Source of the DNA: Verrucomicrobiota bacterium
GTDB taxonomy: Bacteria; Verrucomicrobiota; Verrucomicrobiia; Opitutales; Opitutaceae
Length of the DNA: 64,000 nt
NCBI GenBank assembly: GCA_963205455.1
Contig: CAUJJL010000069.1
Span: 1-64,000, forward strand
Direction of reading: 5' to 3'
The notes beneath the pieces are model-generated. The model saw nothing but the letters and a program-made list of their open reading frames with translations. It had not been told where the DNA came from and made no database searches. Shown piece after piece: positions 8,774-18,724 of the stretch; within the stretch, counting starts at the first letter, position 1, and each line of letters starts with the position of its first letter. The translations under genes were made by a program, and so were the position numbers.

Positions 8774-9880
8774 TCACTTCACAAGCTGGAAATGATCGCG
8801 CGCGGGACGAATGCCATTGATCTGAAGCTCGACAACATGCCTTCCGGCATGATGACGACGCGTCGAAAAATCGCGGATCTGCTGTCGCTTCGAAAGCACC
8901 AGCGATTCACCTGGCGCCAGGGTGACGACTTTCCACTTGAACACCTTTGGAAATGCCGATCCCGATGCCTTCACGTAGTGCACAACATAGTCGACGATCA
9001 GGGTCTGGGGCCGCTTCGACTTTGAAACAATCTTCGTCTCGAATTCAATCCGGTCACCAAGCTTCACCCGACGGGGTTTCACTGAAAATCGCTCCACCGT
9101 GACATCGGCCCCCGCCCGGGCACCCATCAGCGCAAGAGCCCGTGTGTCGCCGCGCTTGATGAGCGTGCGCAGCGCATGCCGGGCGATCCACGCGGTCTCC
9201 GGAACTGAACGGTCCCAGCTCTCCACAAGGTCCATCACCATTCGCGGATGATCCTTGGTGATGTCATTGAGATGGTTCGCAACGGACTTCCGCACATAAA
9301 GCGACGGATCCCTCTGGAGTGCCTTGAGAATGGGTGCCGTCGGTCGCGGATCCTTCACGAGTTCTGTCAACCGCAGTCCCCAGGGAAGCCGCGGCCGACT
9401 TCCTTCCGATGACAGCCGCCGCACATGTTCGTCACCGTCGTGCGCCCACGCCTCCATGATCGCAAGCGTGCCTGTCAAATCGCGCTGCAGAAACGGCCTC
9501 ACGGCAAACTCCGACGAACCGTAGCGCGTGATCTCCCGAAGCGCATGGAGGGAATGCTTCGCATCGTGCAACCCCTCCCGGGCGACAAAGTCACCGATGG
9601 AGATCGCCACAAACGCATGATCCACCTTCGGTGCGATGGCCCGGAGCACGTCGAGCTTGTCACGAAATGACCCTGGCAGCGCCGCCTCGTACGCCAGCGC
9701 CGTCTGGCGGAGCCGCTCCATCAGGGAGCGCTGCTCGAGTCCAACAATCGTCAGTGCAAGAAATTTCCTGCGGTCAAATTTGCTGCTCTGCCCCTCGAGC
9801 AACTCGGCTATGCGGCGGTACCTGGCCTCGTCAAACCAGTGCTTGAACGCGGAGCCGGGTGGCGGAGATTCGGCAGGCAT
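8774..9880 (-). CDS. alkC: AlkC-like DNA alkylation repair glycosylase (HEAT-like repeats plus Ig-like domain)
   Basis: The 368-residue product has an alpha-helical HEAT-like repeat region (about residues 1-255) with the motif series typical of the AlkC/AlkD alkylpurine DNA glycosylases, including RRLSSEGSRPRLPWG near residue 155-170. The last ~110 residues are predicted beta-rich (SVKPRRVKLGDRIEF onward), matching the Ig-like domain that distinguishes AlkC from AlkD. AlkC removes 3-methyladenine and 3-methylcytosine without flipping the base. Established knowledge supports the fold; the substrate here is inferred. It lies 33 bases after alaS on the same strand. The alternative assignment is a generic HEAT-repeat AlkD-like protein. 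Confidence 0.85.
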   Translation of the reverse strand: MPAESPPPGSAFKHWFDEARYRRIAELLEGQSSKFDRRKFLALTIVGLEQRSLMERLRQTALAYEAALPGSFRDKLDVLRAIAPKVDHAFVAISIGDFVAREGLHDAKHSLHALREITRYGSSEFAVRPFLQRDLTGTLAIMEAWAHDGDEHVRRLSSEGSRPRLPWGLRLTELVKDPRPTAPILKALQRDPSLYVRKSVANHLNDITKDHPRMVMDLVESWDRSVPETAWIARHALRTLIKRGDTRALALMGARAGADVTVERFSVKPRRVKLGDRIEFETKIVSKSKRPQTLIVDYVVHYVKASGSAFPKVFKWKVVTLAPGESLVLSKRQQIRDFSTRRHHAGRHVVELQINGIRPARDHFQLVK

Positions 9881-9913
9881 GGAAGAACCGACTTCGGCAT
9901 CCGCCCTCCGACA

Positions 9914-12613
9914 TCAACGGAAGGCCTCTGCCAACTTCGAAATGTCCTTCCCTCCACCCATAGCAAAATCCGGCTTGCCTCCACCCTTGCCGCCAAGTTT
10001 CGCCGACAGCTCGGAGATGATTTTTCCCGCCTGATGTCCCGCCTTGATTGCACCCGCCGAACAGAAGGCGACCACGGTGGCTTTGTCCCCGATCACCGCC
10101 CCCAGACGGACAACGCCCTCACCCAGTCGCGCGCTTATCTGAGAGCCAAGCGAGCGCAACGCATCCGGACTTTCCGCAGAGATCACTTCGGAGATGAATG
10201 CAAGACCGTCCTTGCGCACCGCCTTGGCGATCAGTTCGTCCGCCAGCCCGGAGGCCGCCTTCTGCTCGAAAGCCTTCAATTTTCGCTCCATCTCGGTCTT
10301 AGCCGATATCAGTGCGTCAAGTTTGGCCACGATGTCCTGCGGCCCCGCGTTGAGCCTCGCGCCCAGCGCCTTCAGTTGCGCATCATGATGCGCGATGCTG
10401 TCGATCGCCGACTGCCCCGCGACCGCCTCGATGCGGCGCGTTCCGGCAGCGATCGCCATCTCCGCGACGATCTTGATGATGCCAATTTCACCAGTCGTCG
10501 TGACATGGGTGCCGCCGCACAACTCGCGACTGAAGCCGCCGATGTCGACTACGCGGACAACTTTTCCGTATTTCTCCCCAAAGAACGCCAGGGTTCCCTC
10601 GGGCTTCTTGTCGAAATCCGTCTCATACGTCTCCACCTTCGCATTGTCGATCACCCGCTCATTCACGAGGTGCTCCACCTCCCGCAACTGCTCCGGCGTG
10701 GTTGCCTCAAAATGACTGAAGTCAAAACGCATGCGATCCGGTGTCTTCGATGTCCCCGCCTGTCGCACATGCGTGCCAAGCACCTTGCGCAATGCCCAGT
10801 GGATCAGGTGAGCTGCCGAGTGGTGGCGCGAGATGGCCCGTCGCCGAATGACGTCGATCGACAATTCGCCGTGCGCGCCTTTCTTGAAAGCCACCGGCGC
10901 AGGCTTCCCATCGGGACCCTGGCCCACCTTGTGAAGAAAGCGGCCCGCCTTGTCCTTCACCGTGTCCGTGACATGCACAAGCTCTCCGTCAAGCAGCACC
11001 GATCCGGCGTCGCCCGCCTGGCCGCCCATTTCCGCATAGAAGGGCGTGCGGTCAAAAACGAGGAAGGTTTCTCCGCCCGCGTTCACGATGTCCTCAAGTG
11101 TCGCGCGCGCATGGGTCTCCGTGTATCCAAGGAACAGCGTTGGTCTCAGGTCGACAGACTCCGTGGCCGCCACAACGATTTCCTTCTTCTGCGCCGCACG
11201 CCCGCGCTCGCGCTGCTTCTCCATCTCGACCTCAAAACCCACGGCGTCGACGGACAGGCCCCGCTCCGCTGCCAGGAGTTGCGTCATGTCGAGCGGAAAT
11301 CCGTACGTGTCATACAGCCGGAATGCGTCAGCTCCGGAAACACCCGATCCCGACGCGGCACGCATGAACTCGATGAGGCCGCGCTCAAGTGTCCGTCCGA
11401 AACTTTCCTCCTCGCTGCGAATCACCCGGCGGATGACGTCCTGCTGCGTGAGGAGTTCGGGAAACACCCGTCCAAGGCTCTCCACAACCGGTTCGACCAA
11501 TTGCTCGAAGAAACCCGTCTTCAAGCCGATCTTGGTTCCGTAGAGAATGCCGCGGCGGAGGATGCGGCGGATGACATAATTGCGCCCTTCGTTGCCCGGA
11601 AGTATGCCATCCGCGATCGCACAACTGATCGTGCGCGCGTGATCCGCGAGCACGCGGAAGGCGATGTCCGTATTTTCCTGCGCGCTCAAGCCCTCGCGTT
11701 TCGAGGGCACGGTGCGTCCGTAGGTTCTTCCGGAAAGCGCCGCCACCCTGGCGAACAGGGGTGCAAAGACATCTGCCTCGTAGTTCGACGGCTCCGCGGC
11801 GAAATCCTTGAAGCCTTTCGTCGTTGCATGAATGCCGGCGACGCGTTCAAAGCCCATCCCGGTGTCAACATGCTTCGCCGCCAGCGGCGAAAAGCTGCCA
11901 TCGGCATTGGCATTGAACTGGATGAAGACGTGATTCCAGATCTCGATGCAGCGCGGGCTCGACTGATTGACGTTGGCCCGCCCCGCCGCCTCGTCGTCGC
12001 TGGGGAGCAGATTGAAATGGATCTCCGAACACGGGCCGCACGGTCCCGTGTCACCCATCATCCAGAAATTGTCCTTCTTGTTCCCATGCACGATGTGCAC
12101 CGCGGGATCGAGCCCCTCCGAACGAAACAGTCCCGCCCAGATGTCAAACGCCTCCTGATCAAACTCGGCCGGATCCCCCTTGGCCTTGTTCGGCGCGTAC
12201 ACGGTCGCAAAGAGTCGCTTGGCCGGAATGCCCCAGATCCTGGTCAGCAGGTGCCAGCCCCAGGTCAGCGACTCCTTCTTGAAGTAATCGCCGAACGACC
12301 AGTTGCCGAGCATCTCGAACATCGTGTGGTGATAGGTATCGAACCCCACGTCCTCGAGGTCGTTGTGCTTGCCCCCCGCACGGATGCACTTCTGCGTGTC
12401 CGCCGCACGGGTGTTCATCCCGGGACGCACGCCAGCCCACGCCGCGACATCCGGGGCACGATCGCCGAGGAAGATCGGGACAAACTGGTTCATCCCGGCG
12501 TTCGTGAACAGGAGTCCAGGTGAGTCCGGGAGCAGCGAAGACGACGGCACAATCGTGTGGCCCTTGCTCGCGAAGAAATCGAGGAACGACTGGCGGATCT
12601 CGGCGGAGGTCAT
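9914..12613 (-). CDS. alaS: Alanyl-tRNA synthetase
   Basis: AlaS charges tRNA-Ala. The protein of about 899 residues has the class II catalytic core at the N-terminus (opening EIRQSFLDFFASKGH), the editing domain with the HHSAAH zinc/editing motif near residue 595 and CGGTH near 697, and a coiled-coil plus DHHA1-type glycine-rich C-terminus ending in GGKGGGKPDFAMGGG. I chose ATG at 12613, which begins directly before the conserved opening. A TTG codon at 12652 would add 13 residues of low-complexity sequence and is less likely. It follows leuB by 58 bases. A long open frame on the opposite strand is a GC-driven shadow. Confidence 0.97.
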   Translation of the reverse strand: MTSAEIRQSFLDFFASKGHTIVPSSSLLPDSPGLLFTNAGMNQFVPIFLGDRAPDVAAWAGVRPGMNTRAADTQKCIRAGGKHNDLEDVGFDTYHHTMFEMLGNWSFGDYFKKESLTWGWHLLTRIWGIPAKRLFATVYAPNKAKGDPAEFDQEAFDIWAGLFRSEGLDPAVHIVHGNKKDNFWMMGDTGPCGPCSEIHFNLLPSDDEAAGRANVNQSSPRCIEIWNHVFIQFNANADGSFSPLAAKHVDTGMGFERVAGIHATTKGFKDFAAEPSNYEADVFAPLFARVAALSGRTYGRTVPSKREGLSAQENTDIAFRVLADHARTISCAIADGILPGNEGRNYVIRRILRRGILYGTKIGLKTGFFEQLVEPVVESLGRVFPELLTQQDVIRRVIRSEEESFGRTLERGLIEFMRAASGSGVSGADAFRLYDTYGFPLDMTQLLAAERGLSVDAVGFEVEMEKQRERGRAAQKKEIVVAATESVDLRPTLFLGYTETHARATLEDIVNAGGETFLVFDRTPFYAEMGGQAGDAGSVLLDGELVHVTDTVKDKAGRFLHKVGQGPDGKPAPVAFKKGAHGELSIDVIRRRAISRHHSAAHLIHWALRKVLGTHVRQAGTSKTPDRMRFDFSHFEATTPEQLREVEHLVNERVIDNAKVETYETDFDKKPEGTLAFFGEKYGKVVRVVDIGGFSRELCGGTHVTTTGEIGIIKIVAEMAIAAGTRRIEAVAGQSAIDSIAHHDAQLKALGARLNAGPQDIVAKLDALISAKTEMERKLKAFEQKAASGLADELIAKAVRKDGLAFISEVISAESPDALRSLGSQISARLGEGVVRLGAVIGDKATVVAFCSAGAIKAGHQAGKIISELSAKLGGKGGGKPDFAMGGGKDISKLAEAFR

Positions 12614-12671
12614 GGAAATGTCGGATGAATTCGAATGAGTCGTGTCAGGCAAGGGCGGCGGCTCCGCCGCT

Positions 12672-13781
12672 TCAGGCCTTCAGGTTGGCGATGACGGCAT
12701 CCGCCATCGCTTCGGTGCCCACGCTCGGGCGGCCGAATGCAATGTCACCGGTGCGCACACCATCGACGGTGACGGTCCGGCGCACGGCCGCCTCGATGCG
12801 CGCGGCGACGGCATCGAGCCCAAAGCTGTAGCGAAGCATCAGCGCCGCGGAGAGAATCTGCGCACAGGGATTTGCCACGCCCTTGCCCGCGATGTCCGGC
12901 GCGGTTCCACCCGCGGGCTCATAGAGGCCGAAAGGCTTTCCGAAACGGTTGGCTCCCACCCCGAGCGAGGCACTGCTCATCATGCCGAGCGATCCGCAGA
13001 TCACCGCCATCTCGTCCGAAAGGATGTCGCCAAACATGTTTTCCGTGAACAGCACGTCAAACTGGTTGGGATCCCGCGCCAGTTGCATGGCCGCGTTGTC
13101 GACGTACATGTGGGTAAGCGCCAGGTCCGGATGCTTCTTCGCAAAGTATTCCGTGACCGTCCTGCGCCAGAGCACCGAGGTCTCGAGCACATTGGCCTTG
13201 TCGACAGATGTCACGCGCTTGCCGCGGGCGCGCGCCGTTACCGCCGCAATCTCCGCTATGCGCTCGATCTCCGAGGTCTTGTAGATCATCGTGTCGACCG
13301 CCTGCTGCTCGCCGTTTTCGAGCGTTGTCGTCGCCTTCGGCTGGCCGAAATAAATGCCGCCGGTGAGTTCGCGGATACAGACGATGTCGATGCCGTTGGG
13401 GATGCGGTCGACTTTCAGCGGTGAGGCATCGACCAGGTCCTTGTAGAGCAGGCCCGGGCGGATGTTCGCAAAGAGTGTGAACGCCTTGCGCAAAGGCAGC
13501 AGGGCCGCGCGCTCAGGTTGTTCCTTGGGAGGCAGTTTCTCCCACTTTGGCCCGCCCACCGATCCGAACAGAATCGCGTCGCTCTTTCGGCACAGCTCAA
13601 GGGTCGAGTCAGGCAGCGCCTTCCCATGGTTGTCGATTCCGGCCCCTCCGACATCGGCATACCGGTACTCGAGCGTGAGCCCCTCGTGTTTCGCCACATG
13701 CGAAAGCACGCGCATGGCGGCCGTCATGACCTCGGGTCCAATGTAGTCTCCGGGAAGAACTGCGAAGGTTAGCGTCGACAT
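12672..13781 (-). CDS. leuB: 3-isopropylmalate dehydrogenase
   Basis: LeuB oxidises and decarboxylates 3-isopropylmalate to 2-oxoisocaproate using NAD+, the third committed step of leucine biosynthesis. The 369-residue sequence opens with [14 protein letters not shown], the nucleotide/substrate N-terminal signature. It continues with the [10 protein letters not shown] substrate loop, the [12 protein letters not shown] segment, the [13 protein letters not shown] active-site helix carrying the catalytic Lys, and the [10 protein letters not shown] metal-binding Asp cluster. The ATG at 13781 matches the family start; an in-frame upstream extension to 13928 has no family counterpart and would overlap the divergent MBL gene. 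No leuA, leuC or leuD is seen, so leucine genes are dispersed here. Confidence 0.97.
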   Translation of the reverse strand: MSTLTFAVLPGDYIGPEVMTAAMRVLSHVAKHEGLTLEYRYADVGGAGIDNHGKALPDSTLELCRKSDAILFGSVGGPKWEKLPPKEQPERAALLPLRKAFTLFANIRPGLLYKDLVDASPLKVDRIPNGIDIVCIRELTGGIYFGQPKATTTLENGEQQAVDTMIYKTSEIERIAEIAAVTARARGKRVTSVDKANVLETSVLWRRTVTEYFAKKHPDLALTHMYVDNAAMQLARDPNQFDVLFTENMFGDILSDEMAVICGSLGMMSSASLGVGANRFGKPFGLYEPAGGTAPDIAGKGVANPCAQILSAALMLRYSFGLDAVAARIEAAVRRTVTVDGVRTGDIAFGRPSVGTEAMADAVIANLKA

Positions 13782-13875
13782 AAAGCCCGCCAGCCTTGCA
13801 AACGCCCCCCACCAGTGGCAAGTGGCGATTCGCGATCGCCCCCGCCCTTTGGGATTGCCGATGCGGCCCGGAAAC

Positions 13876-14526
13876 ATGTCATCAGCGCTGATGCAATTGC
13901 ATATCCTGCCGGCCGGTCCGATCGACACGAACGCCTACCTGCTGACGAGTTCGAAAAGCGGCGGTGCGATCCTCATCGACGCACCCGAAGGGATCTGGGA
14001 AAAGGTGCAACCCATTCTCTCCGGACAGAACCTGGCACTCAGGGAATTGTGGCTCACGCATGGCCATTGGGACCACACCCAGGGCGGCGCCGAAGTCGTG
14101 CGCGAATCGGGTGCACGGGTCCGCGCCCATCCCGATGACCGCGAATTGATCGAAAATCCAGAGGTCATGCGCCGTTTCATGGGACAGTCCCTGCGCATCG
14201 AACCGATCCGCGTCGATGAGTGGCTGAAGCACAGGGAGATGATTCCGGCGCTCGGCGTGACGACGCAGGTCCGGCATGTGCCAGGTCATTGCCCCGGCAA
14301 TGTCCTCTTCTACTTTGCGGATTTCGAAATGGTGTTCGTCGGTGACGCCCTTTTCGCCGGAAGCATCGGGCGCACCGATCTGCCGGGAGGCAGCTCCGCG
14401 GCATTGAAGAAATCAATACGAACCCAGATCTACACGCTTCCCGACGACACGCAGGTCTATCCTGGACACGGGCCCGCCACGACTGTCGCTGAGGAAAAGT
14501 TTTTCAACCCCTTCGCGCGCGCATGA
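13876..14526 (+). CDS. MBL-fold metallo-hydrolase (glyoxalase II-like)
   Basis: This is a metallo-beta-lactamase-fold protein of about 216 residues. The HxHxDH zinc motif appears as THGHWDH, followed by the third ligand in VPGHCPGN, the Asp in FVGDALF, and the final His in YPGHGP. This ligand set is that of the small glyoxalase II/persulfide dioxygenase-like hydrolases. The likely substrate is a thioester or sulfur compound, but specificity is not deducible. Starts at 13861, 13876 and 13891 are possible; 13876 has a weak GGA upstream. Its stop codon overlaps ribD by 4 bases (ATGA), indicating translational coupling in an operon with ribD and rdgB. Confidence 0.9.
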   Translation: MSSALMQLHILPAGPIDTNAYLLTSSKSGGAILIDAPEGIWEKVQPILSGQNLALRELWLTHGHWDHTQGGAEVVRESGARVRAHPDDRELIENPEVMRRFMGQSLRIEPIRVDEWLKHREMIPALGVTTQVRHVPGHCPGNVLFYFADFEMVFVGDALFAGSIGRTDLPGGSSAALKKSIRTQIYTLPDDTQVYPGHGPATTVAEEKFFNPFARA

Positions 14527-15689
14527 GCAAAGTGTCATCCCACGACGAGCAATTCATGGCTCGCGCCCTCATGCTGGCGCGAAACGCCTGGGGGCAGACG
14601 AGTCCAAATCCAATGGTCGGAGCGGTGATCGTCGAGGATGGCCTCATCGTGGCCGAGGGATTTCACGCGTACGACGGTGGCCCTCACGCGGAGCGCGTGG
14701 CCCTGTCCGCACTCGGCCGACCTCCGAAGCCTTCAGCAACGCTCTACGTCACACTTGAGCCATGTTCCACCCATGGACGCACCGGCGCATGCTGCGACGC
14801 CATAAGGGAAGCGGGCATCCGGCGCGTCGTCGTCGGCGCCTCCGACCCGTTTCCCGCCCATGCAGGAAGCGGATTCGCGGTGCTCCGGGAAGCAGGCATT
14901 GAGGTTGTCACGGGCGTGCTTGCCGATGCCAGCATGGACCTGAACCTGATCTACAATCATTGGGCCTCGCGGAGGACTCCGCTCCTCGCGGGCAAATCGG
15001 CCATGACGCTTGACGGCCGCATCTCCACGCGAAGTGGCGACTCGCGCTGGATTACTAACGAGTTGTCACGAGCCGACGTCCATCGCTGGCGCCGACTCTT
15101 TCCTGGGATTGCCGTGGGCGCCGGGACCATCGCCGCCGACAACCCCAGGCTCACGGCCCGCTGTCCGGACAGCGACGAATGGTGCCCCTGGCGGTTTGTT
15201 TTCGACGGTCGTCTGCGCCTGTGGAATGACCGCGCCCTCCCCGGCGTGTTCACCGATCGTTATCGCGAACGCACGATTGTCGTCACCACGCAGCACGGGG
15301 GAGTGGGTTACGTGCGCAAGCTGCAGGATCTGGGCGTAAACGTATGGACGCTCGAATCGCCAACGGTCCGCGTGAATATGGGCGCGTTCCGCGCACGTTG
15401 TGTCGCGGAAAAGATCACGGGAGTCTATTTCGAAGGCGGCGCCCAATTGCTGAGCGAACTCGTGCAGCTTCGCGAACTCGACTATCTCTTCATCTATCGC
15501 TCGTCGATGCTGCTCGCGGACGACCGCGCCAAGAGCGCCTTCAGTGGATTGCGCAGTGAAAAGCTCGCGCAATCCGTACGCCTTTCAAATGTGCGGCATG
15601 AAACCTTTGGGGATGACGCCCTCGTCCGGGGAAATGTCGTCTACCCCTTCGTCCTGCAGGTCGATGAGACTACATTTAGCCTCGGGTAA
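14523..15689 (+). CDS. ribD: Bifunctional riboflavin deaminase/reductase
   Basis: RibD deaminates 2,5-diamino-6-ribosylamino-4(3H)-pyrimidinone 5'-phosphate and then reduces the product with NADPH, two steps of riboflavin synthesis. The deaminase domain (residues 1-150) shows the zinc ligands His55 (HAE, with catalytic Glu57), Cys81 (LEPCSTHGRTG) and Cys90. The reductase domain starts near residue 155 with KSAMTLDGRIST. Length, 388 residues, is usual for the fused enzyme. It overlaps the upstream MBL gene by 4 bases and the downstream rdgB start by 26 bases. No FMN riboswitch was recognised upstream, and other rib genes are not in the window. Confidence 0.95.
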   Translation: MSKVSSHDEQFMARALMLARNAWGQTSPNPMVGAVIVEDGLIVAEGFHAYDGGPHAERVALSALGRPPKPSATLYVTLEPCSTHGRTGACCDAIREAGIRRVVVGASDPFPAHAGSGFAVLREAGIEVVTGVLADASMDLNLIYNHWASRRTPLLAGKSAMTLDGRISTRSGDSRWITNELSRADVHRWRRLFPGIAVGAGTIAADNPRLTARCPDSDEWCPWRFVFDGRLRLWNDRALPGVFTDRYRERTIVVTTQHGGVGYVRKLQDLGVNVWTLESPTVRVNMGAFRARCVAEKITGVYFEGGAQLLSELVQLRELDYLFIYRSSMLLADDRAKSAFSGLRSEKLAQSVRLSNVRHETFGDDALVRGNVVYPFVLQVDETTFSLG

Positions 15690-16299
15690 TTCCCACAAGG
15701 TCGCCGAATTTCAGGCACTCGCCCATGCATCAGGCCTGGACGTCACCCTCGTTTCCGCCAGGGAGGTGGGCGGCATGCCCGACGTACTCGAGGACACCGG
15801 GACGTTTCCGGGAAACGCCGCCAAGAAGGCTCGGGCGCTCAAGGCGCGGCTCCCCGCAGAAAGCTGGGTGCTCGCAGACGACAGCGGTCTCTGCGTTGAT
15901 GCCTTGAACGGCGCGCCCGGTGTGGAGTCCGCCTATTACGCGGGTCCGTCGGGCGATTCCGCCGCCAACCTGCGCAAACTCGTCGAGGTGATGCGTGCCG
16001 TTCCGGAAGAGAAGCGAAATGCTCACTTCACATGCGTGCTTTTGCTCATCGGCCCCGACGGACTCGAATGGGTCTTCGAAGGGAAGACTGCGGGGCGCCT
16101 CCTGGCGTCACCGCGGGGCGGCCAGGGATTCGGCTACGATCCGCTTTTTGTGCCGGTGGGATCATCGCTCACGTTTGCGGAAATGAGCGAGCCGTCGAAG
16201 AACGCCATCAGTCATCGCGGGCGCGCATGGATACCGCTGGCTGAATTTCTCCGCACTCAAATCCGCGGCACCTCTGTCGCGGGTCATCGCTCACCATGA
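15664..16299 (+). CDS. rdgB: XTP/dITP diphosphatase (non-canonical purine NTP pyrophosphatase)
   Basis: RdgB/HAM1 hydrolyses dITP, XTP and ITP to monophosphates, cleansing the nucleotide pool. The conserved start MRLHLASGNSHKVAEF fixes the initiation codon at 15664, inside the last 26 bases of ribD in another frame. The ADDSGLCVDAL active-site motif lies at residues 71-81, with the GQGFGYDPLF motif near 157 and the SHRGRAW motif near 189. All 211 residues align with the family. The C-terminus overlaps the next gene by 4 bases (ATGA). Earlier in-frame start codons would lie deep inside ribD and add residues unrelated to the family. Confidence 0.96.
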   Translation: MRLHLASGNSHKVAEFQALAHASGLDVTLVSAREVGGMPDVLEDTGTFPGNAAKKARALKARLPAESWVLADDSGLCVDALNGAPGVESAYYAGPSGDSAANLRKLVEVMRAVPEEKRNAHFTCVLLLIGPDGLEWVFEGKTAGRLLASPRGGQGFGYDPLFVPVGSSLTFAEMSEPSKNAISHRGRAWIPLAEFLRTQIRGTSVAGHRSP

Positions 16300-18218
16300 C
16301 CATGGCCCTCCTCGGCTGCATGATGGTGGTCAGCGGCCTGTGGTCGGCGATATTTGTGCGGCGCATCACGCGGCCCGATTCGATAATTCCCTGGCTGGCG
16401 GTGAGCGGAGCGCTCTGGCTGGCTTCGCTTTGCTGGATCCCGTTTCTGTCCGCTCGTGCCGTGGGCATGTCCGCCTCGCTCGTTCTGGCCTCCTCGATCT
16501 TTGCCGCGCTTCTTGCACTGGAGATCATGCTCGACCGGTGCGCAGCGATCGAGAGCGGGCGAACCTTGGTCGCCTCCCTTCGCCGTTGGTCCTCGCAAGG
16601 AAACCGCGGGGTGCTCGCCGGTGCGCTGACATTGCTGCTCTTTCACGTCGCCGGACACTACTGGCACTGCCTGCGCGATGCCGGCGGCTCCTACTGGAGT
16701 GCTGGCGCCGGATGGGAGGATCAATCGTTTCACGCAGCACTCGCGACGTCCTTTTCCCTGGGCGACAATCTCACCCGCCTGAGTTACCCGCATGTTCCCG
16801 ATTGGCCGCTGGGTTATCCGTTCCTTCCGGACTTTCAGGCGGGATGGCTGAGTGTCCAGGGACTCTCCCTGCCGACCGCCTTCTGGCTTGGAAACAGTGC
16901 TGCTTCCGCGGTCTTTCTGCTGGCTGCGTGGAGCCTGCTGCGCCAATGGCTCATGACGCGCGCACGCGCCTTTCTCGCGCTCGTCATCTGGCATCTCGCG
17001 GGCGGTTGGGGGCTCCTCTACCTCTGGCAGGAATGGAGTGAGCGGGGATCCCTGCTCTCGGCGCTGTGGGCCCATGATTACGCGAACGACTGGGCACTTG
17101 AACTTCACTTCCACAATTTCGTCACCGCCATCCTCTGGCCGATGCGTGTCGCACTGTTCGGACTCGCGATCGCGTGTGCACTTGCAGTGTCGATCCGCGG
17201 TCTGCTGACGCACGGGCAGGCACCTGCGCACGCGCCGATCCGCGCGTTTGTTTTTGCCGGAGCACTGGCGGGAACGTTGCCGCTCATAAGCGCCCACGGA
17301 CTCGTCATCCTGGCCTGCGTGGTCATCCCGTGGGCGCTCCTGAATCGCCCGCGAGATCACGCCAAGGCATGGTTCGCCGCGACCCTTGCGGGAGCCTGTC
17401 TCGCTATTCCACAGATGATTTGGATGCGCACGCAATTGGGCCGCTCTGAGCCGGCGTTCGTAAGGTTCGCTCCCGGGTGGATGGTGGGTGACTGGCGGCC
17501 GGAGGCCTTCGGCGCGTTGATTGGGCACTGGGTCTGGAACACGGGCCTTTGGGTGACGCTTGGTCTTGTCGCCTGGTTTCTCGCCGGAAAGCAGTTCCGC
17601 CGCGAGACGATTGGCTGGTGGCTGATCCTGCCGCTGGGCTACCTTGTCGCTTTTCAGCCGTACGTGTTTGACAACATCAAGCTCTTCGCGGCTGCGGGAC
17701 TCGCCGCAGCCGCCGGCTGTGCCTGGCTTCTGGCGACACTCTGGGAACGCACGACAGGAGCCAGATCTTTTTCGGTCGTGCTGTTCATCCTGATGACGGC
17801 ATCAGGGGTGCAGTCGATCATCTCGGAAGCACGGTCGCCCGCGGTGATCTCAAACGCCGACGAGCGCCTCTTCGCGCGCGCCGTCACCGCCGCCACACCG
17901 CGCGATGCACTGATCCTCGCGGGCACGCAGCTCAATCATCCCGTGCTGGTCCTCGCAGGAAGACGCGTGGTCGCCGCCAATCCCTCCGGTCTCACGCTGC
18001 ACGGCATGCCGGACGCCTTCGATCGCGCAGCAGAAGTTGAAAAAATCTACACGGGGTCCGCGGAGGCAGCCGCCATTCTGAACCGAATCAAACCGGGTTG
18101 GCTGGTCATCGGCCCGATGGAACGCACCGAATTTCCTCACCTGGATCTCACCTACCTCAACCGCATTTCCGATCACGTCCTCAGCGAAGGCCCTTGGGAG
18201 CTGCGAAAGCTCAAGTGA
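16296..18218 (+). CDS. Polytopic integral membrane protein, GT-C glycosyltransferase-like
   Basis: The 640-residue protein contains roughly a dozen hydrophobic segments, beginning with an N-terminal hydrophobic run (residues 1-20) and continuing to about residue 500. A soluble C-terminal domain of about 115 residues follows, including the LAGRRVVAANP and LVIGPMERTEF segments. This layout, with a C-terminal 'residence GR' and 'viGP.E' pattern, resembles membrane proteins annotated as GT-C-type glycosyltransferases, but I see no secure DxD or DDx catalytic motif in the first periplasmic loop. It is translationally coupled to rdgB through ATGA. The function is unassigned; sugar or lipid-linked sugar handling is a guess. 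Confidence 0.8.
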   Translation: MTMALLGCMMVVSGLWSAIFVRRITRPDSIIPWLAVSGALWLASLCWIPFLSARAVGMSASLVLASSIFAALLALEIMLDRCAAIESGRTLVASLRRWSSQGNRGVLAGALTLLLFHVAGHYWHCLRDAGGSYWSAGAGWEDQSFHAALATSFSLGDNLTRLSYPHVPDWPLGYPFLPDFQAGWLSVQGLSLPTAFWLGNSAASAVFLLAAWSLLRQWLMTRARAFLALVIWHLAGGWGLLYLWQEWSERGSLLSALWAHDYANDWALELHFHNFVTAILWPMRVALFGLAIACALAVSIRGLLTHGQAPAHAPIRAFVFAGALAGTLPLISAHGLVILACVVIPWALLNRPRDHAKAWFAATLAGACLAIPQMIWMRTQLGRSEPAFVRFAPGWMVGDWRPEAFGALIGHWVWNTGLWVTLGLVAWFLAGKQFRRETIGWWLILPLGYLVAFQPYVFDNIKLFAAAGLAAAAGCAWLLATLWERTTGARSFSVVLFILMTASGVQSIISEARSPAVISNADERLFARAVTAATPRDALILAGTQLNHPVLVLAGRRVVAANPSGLTLHGMPDAFDRAAEVEKIYTGSAEAAAILNRIKPGWLVIGPMERTEFPHLDLTYLNRISDHVLSEGPWELRKLK

Positions 18219-18327
18219 TCCGCATTGCAGCAGGAGTGCATCTCAAAAGCCAGTGGCATGCAGCCCGCCATCCGAGAGCGGCATCCTCGCTCGTTTCGCG
18301 GTAAATCCCGGCTTTCCGCTTTTGCAC

Positions 18328-18355
18328 TTGCGACCGCTGAAGCGAAATGTATCTC
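18328..18355 (+). promoter_or_regulatory. Putative sigma-70 promoter for tRNA-Pro
   Basis: TTGCGA and TATCTC are separated by 16 bases and lie 39 bases upstream of the mature tRNA 5' end. The match to TTGACA/TATAAT is partial, and the call rests mainly on position. Confidence 0.3.
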
Positions 18356-18393
18356 TGCCCATCCGCGGCGGATTTCCGCCCGGGAAAATGAAT

Positions 18394-18470
<77 letters not shown>

Positions 18471-18724
18471 TTTTTGAGGACGCTTCTTGCAAGGTCCGAG
18501 ACATGGCCACCCAGACACGTTCGTACCGTAACGTTGCCGCAATTCGTTCATTATCCCGCGCATTGCCCACAGGAGGGGATCCGCAGATGGCACCGATTCA
18601 CGCGGAAGAGTTGTTGGTGGATCGATCCTCAAATCTGCGTCCCTTATCGCGATCCAGGTTGTACTGCTCCCCGATTTGATTCGCGCTGACTTGAAACGAA
18701 ACCGCCTTGGATTAGTTTTGCTCC

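Noticed and set aside
9839..12523. Very long open frame (894 codons) on the plus strand
   Set aside because: It is antisense to alaS, arginine/histidine-rich with no recognisable domain, and arises from high GC content.
16284..17528. 414-codon minus-strand frame inside the membrane protein gene
   Set aside because: Composition is rich in R, Q, G and H without hydrophobic core or motif, antisense to a clearly coding polytopic protein.
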